NCBI GenBank assembly: GCA_004557545.1
Contig: SFGV01000014.1
Location: 1 to 34,924, forward strand
DNA: 34,924 bases
Direction: 5' to 3'
Source: Succinatimonas hippei
GTDB lineage: Bacteria > Pseudomonadota > Gammaproteobacteria > Enterobacterales > Succinivibrionaceae
The number at the start of each line of letters is the position of its first letter. Position 1 is the first letter of the stretch. The translations under genes and the position numbers were made by a program. Below the pieces are notes generated by a model. The model had not been told where the DNA came from, ran no database searches, and saw nothing but the letters and a program-made list of their open reading frames with translations. Positions 31,141 through 34,924 of this stretch are shown in pieces.

Positions 31141-31165
31141 ACGGCGCGATCAGAGACCGCGCCGT
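31141..31165 (-). terminator. Terminator of the MetQ-like gene
   Basis: On the minus strand ACGGCGCG and CGCGCCGT form an 8-bp stem (31141-31148 and 31158-31165), followed by TCTTGTTT. It lies 20 bp past the stop codon. Confidence 0.75.
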
Positions 31166-31185
31166 GATTTTCACTTGGGCAACCT

Positions 31186-31995
31186 TTAGTATTTGAAGGC
31201 CGGAATATTGGTGCCTTCATAAAGAGTCTTGATGTAAGCCGCGTTTTCGGCAGTCTGGTAGGCTTCCACCACCTTTTTAAGCTCAGGACGGTTTTTGTCA
31301 GAGCTTCTTACCGCGACTACGTTTATATACGGATTGTCAGCGTCAATCTTGCCGACACCGTCCGAGAAGATCACATCAGTCTTTTTAAATCCGTAATCAA
31401 CCGCGTAGTTGTTATTGATGACACCTGCCGTGACGTCAGGTAATACTGAGGCTACGGTAGCGGCGTCTACCTGAACAATCTTTATGTGTTTGGGGTTGTA
31501 GGTGATATCCCTCGGGGTAGGAACATAGCCCTTGGCCGGGTCGGTTTTGATAACTCCGCCAAGCTCAAGTACCTTAAGAGCGCGGCCACCGTTGGTAATG
31601 TCGTTTGGAATGGCCACCGAGTCGCCGTCCTTGAGCTCGTCAAGCTTTTTAATCTTATTTGAGTAAACGCAGAGCGGAACAATGATGGTATTGCCAAAAC
31701 GCTCAATCTTGTAACCGTGGATCTTTACGTCCTCATTTAAGAAAGCCACGTGCTGGAAGGCGTTGAGGTCGATTTCGCCATCATCCAGAGCCTTGTTTGG
31801 CAGGGTATAGTCACCAAACTTGATGAGCTTGAGGTCGATACCTTCTTTTTTGAGGTTCTCCTGAACCTTGACCCAGGGCTCATTGTGATCGCCCACAACT
31901 CCAAGCTTGACCTCAGTGGTGGCGGCAGAGGCTTCGAATATCGAAGCAACCGCGATAGCTGACGCCGCGATGGCGGCTAAAATTGAATTCTTCAT
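31186..31995 (-). CDS. MetQ/NlpA-family substrate-binding protein
   Basis: The roughly 269-aa product is a periplasmic binding protein of the methionine ABC transporter type: KLGVVGDHNEPWVKVQ at the start of the mature chain, IDLNAFQHVAFL, PLCVYSNKIKKLDELKDG, AIPNDITNGGRALKVL, INNNYAVDYGF and NPYINVVAVR are all family landmarks. The signal peptide (MKNSILAAIAASAIAVASIFEASA) has no lipobox Cys, so it is soluble and not a lipoprotein as most MetQ are. No metN or metI is in the window. The frame is open to 32058, but ATG 31995 with AGGGA 8 nt upstream is the natural start. Confidence 0.9.
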   Translation of the reverse strand: MKNSILAAIAASAIAVASIFEASAATTEVKLGVVGDHNEPWVKVQENLKKEGIDLKLIKFGDYTLPNKALDDGEIDLNAFQHVAFLNEDVKIHGYKIERFGNTIIVPLCVYSNKIKKLDELKDGDSVAIPNDITNGGRALKVLELGGVIKTDPAKGYVPTPRDITYNPKHIKIVQVDAATVASVLPDVTAGVINNNYAVDYGFKKTDVIFSDGVGKIDADNPYINVVAVRSSDKNRPELKKVVEAYQTAENAAYIKTLYEGTNIPAFKY

Positions 31996-32021
31996 GTTAT
32001 AGATCCCTTTTTTTATGACCT

Positions 32022-32063
32022 CGCGTTTTTCTAACGCGGGTAAATGTCTTTGGTTCAAAAGAC
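32022..32063 (-). promoter_or_regulatory. Two leader hairpins before the MetQ-like gene
   Basis: CGCGTT/AACGCG (32022-32038) and GTCTTT/AAAGAC (32046-32063) make two short stems in the 5' leader. I found no S-box or MetJ-box repeat. They could modulate translation, with no direct evidence. Confidence 0.35.
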
Positions 32064-32428
32064 TTGCTGTCCTTTGGATGGTTTTAAGGTATCATCCGGC
32101 CGGGATAATGAAAAATACTGTTTTTCTATCGTTTGTAATAGGAAATATCTATAACCATTGCTACAGGCATTTAAAAACTGGAAAAAAGTCACGAAAGGAA
32201 TAAATTTCCGGAAAAGCAAGTCGCGCATCCGCTCAGACGACAGAGTCTGTAGTGGGGATGTTTAACGGAAGGTAAAAAAATCCCCCGTATGAAACAGGGA
32301 AAGCGGGTGGATGGAAAAGGGTCAGACCTAAACTTGTTGAATCATAGTCCATGATATATGTGAGATATATCACATAACGCCGAAATTTCCTATTTTGCCT
32401 AAACTTTGGGGATCCTAGTTTCTAATCT
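32059..32428. other. Non-coding region between the MetQ-like gene and the GC-rich block
   Basis: No gene is supported. The stretch contains the MetQ leader and promoter area, a short stem CAGAC/GTCTG near 32235-32250, the string GGGTCAGACC near 32320, a CRP-like palindrome, and GGATCC repeated at about 32410 and 32434 at the edge of the GC-rich block. GGGTCAGACC-type strings are seen in REP-like repeats, but a single copy cannot prove one. Confidence 0.4.
32358..32375. promoter_or_regulatory. CRP-like binding site
   Basis: ATGTGA-GATATA-TCACAT is a perfect inverted repeat fitting the CRP consensus TGTGA-N6-TCACA. On the minus strand a -10-like TATGAT lies at 32341-32346, and on the plus strand TATTTT at 32391-32396; the distances do not fit class II exactly. 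No recognisable gene starts directly downstream on either side. Confidence 0.6.
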
Positions 32429-32571
32429 TTGAGGATCCTTCCGGGCAGGCCCACTCCCAGGGCCTGCAGGAGTTCCCTGGTTGACCTGGGGAGCTCCTTT
32501 GTCAGCCAATGCCGCCGGCCCGCTACCGCCAGGCGCACATGGGCAGGTAGGCCCAAAGTTGCAGGCATGAA

Positions 32572-32595
32572 GAAGGCCGCCCTGATGCGGCCTTC
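32572..32595 (-). terminator. Hairpin downstream of the small membrane pseudogene
   Basis: GAAGGCCGC (32572-32580) pairs with GCGGCCTTC (32587-32595), loop CCTGAT. On the minus strand it is followed by TTCATG, a weak T tract, about 20 bp after the pseudogene's stop. Confidence 0.5.
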
Positions 32596-32615
32596 AGCGT
32601 CATTGGCCCAAGCGC

Positions 32616-33075
32616 TTACTGCTTGCCGAAGAGGTTGCCCTGGGAAGGCTGCTCGGGCTGAACCTGGGGCTGCTGCTGGACCTGGGGAGGCACCGCTCCA
32701 AAGCCCTGGGCAGGTGTGGCAGGGGCTGCGGGAGCGGCGCCCTTGACGGCCGCGGCCTCGGGCATGCCGTACTTGTTCCCCTGGCCTTGGACGGGATGTT
32801 CAGGAGCACGAGCAGGGCGGCGAGCAGCAGCACGAGCATGGAGTGCCCGGAATCGTGGAGCTCCGCGTGGCGCAAGCAAGGCATGGCACGGTCAGATAAA
32901 GCGGCCAGAGATCGGAGAGGGCGCCGATCCCGCTATCCACGCCACGATGCCAGCTGCCATGTCGCTTGCAGTGGCAAAGAGCACGAAGAACCAGAACTTT
33001 GACAGTCCAGCCCGCCCTGAAGTCCCAGCAGACCCTGGTGGCAAGCTGCTTTTCCACCGTCTCAAGAAAGTCCAT
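32616..33075 (-). pseudogene. Frameshifted small membrane protein with proline-rich tail
   Basis: Protein-like segments follow each other in different minus-strand frames: MDFLETVEKQLATRVCWDF (from 33075), LSKFWFFVLFATASDMAAGI, ALSDLWPLYLTVPCL, HDSGHSMLVLLLAALLVLL, and finally YGMPEAAAVKGAAPAAPATP with QGNLFGKQ at the stop (32616). Joined, they would give a protein of about 150 aa with two or three membrane segments and a Pro/Ala/Gln-rich tail. I do not recognise the family. At least four frame changes in 460 bp mean a decayed gene or sequencing indels. Confidence 0.45.
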
Positions 33076-33187
33076 CAAGGCCTTAATCCAAAACGCGCGC
33101 GGGCGAGGGCGCCCCCCTCCCCAGAGAGCATCATGCCTGGCTTGCGCAAGGGAAGCCTGCGAAGGCCATTCCATTACCCAAGCAAGA

Positions 33188-33209
33188 AAGGCGCCGCATG
33201 CGGCGCCTT
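33188..33209 (-). terminator. Terminator of the alpha/beta hydrolase gene
   Basis: AAGGCGCCGC/GCGGCGCCTT forms a perfect palindromic stem, followed on the minus strand by TCTTG. It lies about 35 bp beyond the hydrolase stop. Confidence 0.75.
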
Positions 33210-33242
33210 CTGCAAGAGCCTGGGGCTTTAATCTTCAGCCTC

Positions 33243-34313
33243 TCACTTCAGGTTCTTCTGAAGGAAGTCGTCGATCTTCTGGAAGGGGATGACGTCGGTC
33301 TTGTAGTAGAGGTCGGTGTGCACGGCGCCCGGGATTATCAGAAGCTCCTTGTTGTCGCCCTTGAGCCTCTTGAAGGCGTCTTCGCCCATGTAGCGGGAGT
33401 GGGCCTTCTCGCCGTGGATCACCAGCACCGCGTTGCGGATCCTGTCGATGCGGGTGAGCAGCGGGGTGTTCATGAACGAGATGGCCGAGGTCACCGCAAA
33501 GCCGCCATTGGACCCAAGCGAGCGCGGGTGGTAGCCGAGCTTGGTCTTGTAGAAGGCGTAGTAGTCCTTCACGAACTGCGGGGCGTCGTCGGACACCTTG
33601 TCTGGCACGCCGCCGGCAAGGGCGATCCTGCCCTCCCTGGCGTCCCTGGTGCGCTGCTCGGCGAGCTTCACAAGGTTGTCGTACCAGCCGTTCTCGTCCA
33701 CTTGGTCGAAATAGCCGCGCGAGATGTTGCGGCTCATGTCGTACATGGTCGAGACGATCGTGGCTTTGATGCGCGGATCAGAGGCCGCGGCGTTCAGGGC
33801 CATGCCGCCCCAGCCGCAGATCCCGATAATGCCTATTCTGGAGTGATCCACGTCGTCGCGGGTCTCGAGGTAGTCAACGGCCGCCGAGAAGTCCTCGGTG
33901 TTGATGTCTGGGGAGGCGACGTCGCGCGGCTGGCCGCCGCTCTCGCCGGTGAACGAGGGGTCGAAAGCGATCGCGAGGTATCCGCGCTCGGCCATGGTCT
34001 GGGCGTAGAGCCCTGAGACCTGCTCCTTGACCGCGCCGAACGGACCTGAGACGGCGAGCGCCGGCAGGCCGCCATTCGCCCCCATGGGCTTGTAGAGATC
34101 GGCTGCCAGGGTGATCCCGAACCGGTTCACGAACACGACCTTGGAGTGGTCGACCTTGGCGCTTTGCCTGAACATCTTGTCCCACTTGTCGGTGAGCTTA
34201 AGTTGCTCGGGGTGCGGCCTTTGTACATAGCCCGGAGCTTCCGCGGCGGACGCGCCTGCGGAGATGACCGCGGCGGCCGAGAGCAGCAGGGCGTGCTTTA
34301 GTGCCTTGAGCAT
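33243..34313 (-). CDS. Exported alpha/beta hydrolase (dienelactone-hydrolase-like)
   Basis: The 356-aa product has a signal peptide (MLKALKHALLLSAAAVISAG, cleavage near ASA about residue 24) and an alpha/beta hydrolase fold: oxyanion region VSGPFGAVKEQVSGLYAQ, DPSFTGESGG, the nucleophile elbow GICGWGGMA with Cys in the nucleophile position, then VLVIHGEKAHS and a final histidine in PGAVHTDLY. The Cys elbow and domain plan resemble dienelactone hydrolases and YcjY-type COG1073 proteins; the substrate is unknown. ATG 34313 is chosen over TTG 34325 because GGAG lies 6 nt upstream. Codon use is clearly GC-rich, unlike the core genes, so the gene was probably acquired. Confidence 0.88.
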   Translation of the reverse strand: MLKALKHALLLSAAAVISAGASAAEAPGYVQRPHPEQLKLTDKWDKMFRQSAKVDHSKVVFVNRFGITLAADLYKPMGANGGLPALAVSGPFGAVKEQVSGLYAQTMAERGYLAIAFDPSFTGESGGQPRDVASPDINTEDFSAAVDYLETRDDVDHSRIGIIGICGWGGMALNAAASDPRIKATIVSTMYDMSRNISRGYFDQVDENGWYDNLVKLAEQRTRDAREGRIALAGGVPDKVSDDAPQFVKDYYAFYKTKLGYHPRSLGSNGGFAVTSAISFMNTPLLTRIDRIRNAVLVIHGEKAHSRYMGEDAFKRLKGDNKELLIIPGAVHTDLYYKTDVIPFQKIDDFLQKNLK

Positions 34314-34325
34314 TTGTGCCTCCAA

Positions 34326-34830
34326 TGCAGATGAAAGAATATGAAAATATGTGAATACTATAGACGATATTATGCAGAATAACTATGTAAAGATCAAAAA
34401 ATCCAGAAGCGGAGCATGAATGCCAGTTGAAATGGGAACGGTCGGCCGCAAGTTGCGATTTTGCGCAAAAAAACGTCGCGCCTTGCTCCTCAACGGCTCC
34501 ATCAGGAAGAACGACGGATTGGGCAGCGCCAGGATGGCTGACAAGCTTGATTGACAACTCTCTGATCTTGCATTTAAAAGACTAAAATCCCAGTTCGCGT
34601 CTGCTGACGGGCTGCTAATGCGTCTTCAAAAGGCGGTGCAAAAGCGATTTGCACAAATTGCGATTCAAATAACAAAAGAACCGCCGGAGATGTCATTTGA
34701 AAGCCATAAATATCATGCGCGTGCCATCGGCGGCGCCTGCCAGTGCCTAAGCTAACAATAGCTGGCTTACAGCAGGGGCGGCCTTGAGATTGCGCCCCAA
34801 TACAAGCAAACATGAATGGAGATTCAATAA
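34326..34830. other. Intergenic region between the hydrolase and the terminal mobile element
   Basis: It holds the hydrolase promoter at its left edge. Beyond that, only short open frames occur: a plus-strand frame from about 34422 (MPVEMGTVGRKLR) with no family features, and a minus-strand frame at 34574-34813 that could be a fragment. I recognise nothing in either. Confidence 0.4.
34369..34397 (-). promoter_or_regulatory. Promoter of the alpha/beta hydrolase gene
   Basis: On the minus strand TTGATC (34392-34397), a 17-bp spacer and CATAAT (34369-34374), about 55 bp before the ATG, in an AT-rich stretch unlike the GC-rich gene. Confidence 0.6.
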
Positions 34831-34924
34831 CTCTACTTTTGCATTTCAGTTTTCTGTCTGAAATGGCTGTGCGGCAAGGCCTGAGCGCCTTTCCAACTCC
34901 TTAAAATGCGATCTTGACCTGGCA
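34831..34924 (-). mobile_element. End of a second related mobile element, running out of the window
   Basis: Starting with CTCTACTTTTGCATTTCAG at 34831, bases 34831-34890 are the inverted equivalent of the cassette's right end (25635-25694), with 58 of 60 positions identical. The body of this element lies beyond the window. On the minus strand a reading frame ending KIAF at about 34903-34914 precedes the end, possibly the tail of the element's own gene. Confidence 0.7.

Noticed and set aside
32429..33292. Plus-strand frames in the GC-rich block before the hydrolase
   Set aside because: Low-complexity Arg/Ala/Pro translations in GC-rich DNA; the minus-strand pieces look more protein-like.

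Overview
The window looks like a gammaproteobacterial chromosome of moderate GC, with conserved blocks in the Escherichia coli gene order: rne divergent from rluC, then yceD-rpmF-plsX-fabH-fabD-fabG-acpP-fabF. Protein divergence, many TTG/GTG starts and short arginine-rich RNase E suggest a lineage distant from the Enterobacteriaceae. A Succinivibrionaceae-like gut or rumen bacterium is plausible, but this is an inference from general character, not from a marker search.

Layout. 1-630: a broken AAA+ ATPase (DUF4143 type) carrying a 246-bp insertion with IS200/IS605-like end hairpins. 629-1643: nudC and tRNA-Asn, minus strand, with a perfect consensus promoter. 1881-8061: uvrB, ygfB, suhB, and a minus-strand pair of an exonuclease and a cNMP/CBS/nucleotidyltransferase protein. 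8172-10811: rne and its terminator. 11327-20679: rluC, a HAD phosphatase, an exported protein of unknown family, yceD, rpmF and the fatty-acid synthesis cluster, ending at a strong bidirectional terminator. 20744-22289: a TraF-type S26 peptidase without conjugation genes, and an RpiR/SIS regulator. 22445-25694: an inserted cassette (below). 25698-31995: an LRAT-fold protein, pncB, an SDR with a tandem DUF805 membrane protein, a DUF2786 protein and a MetQ-like binding protein. 32059-34830: a CRP-like site, then a GC-rich block with a frameshifted small membrane protein and an exported alpha/beta hydrolase. 34831-end: the terminus of another copy of the cassette-type mobile element.

The most unusual object is the 3250-bp cassette at 22445-25694. 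It has perfect 19-bp terminal inverted repeats, is flanked by a 7-bp direct repeat (GTATTAA), and carries a single-polypeptide MmeI-like restriction-modification enzyme plus the stub of a DUF3990-like gene, but no transposase. Its left end is a 46-bp perfect palindrome that looks like an insertion sequence collapsed to its two ends. Its right 60 bp recur, inverted, at 34831-34890 (58/60 identical). Inside the enzyme gene, the segment expected to be the target-recognition domain is AT-rich while the rest is GC-rich, suggesting specificity exchange by recombination. Together these suggest a defence gene moved in trans as a transposase-less insertion cassette.

The core genes form understandable units. 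YceD and L32 belong to ribosome assembly. PlsX, FabH, FabD, FabG, ACP and FabF make fatty acids and feed phospholipid synthesis. RNase E and RluC, transcribed divergently, handle RNA processing and rRNA modification.
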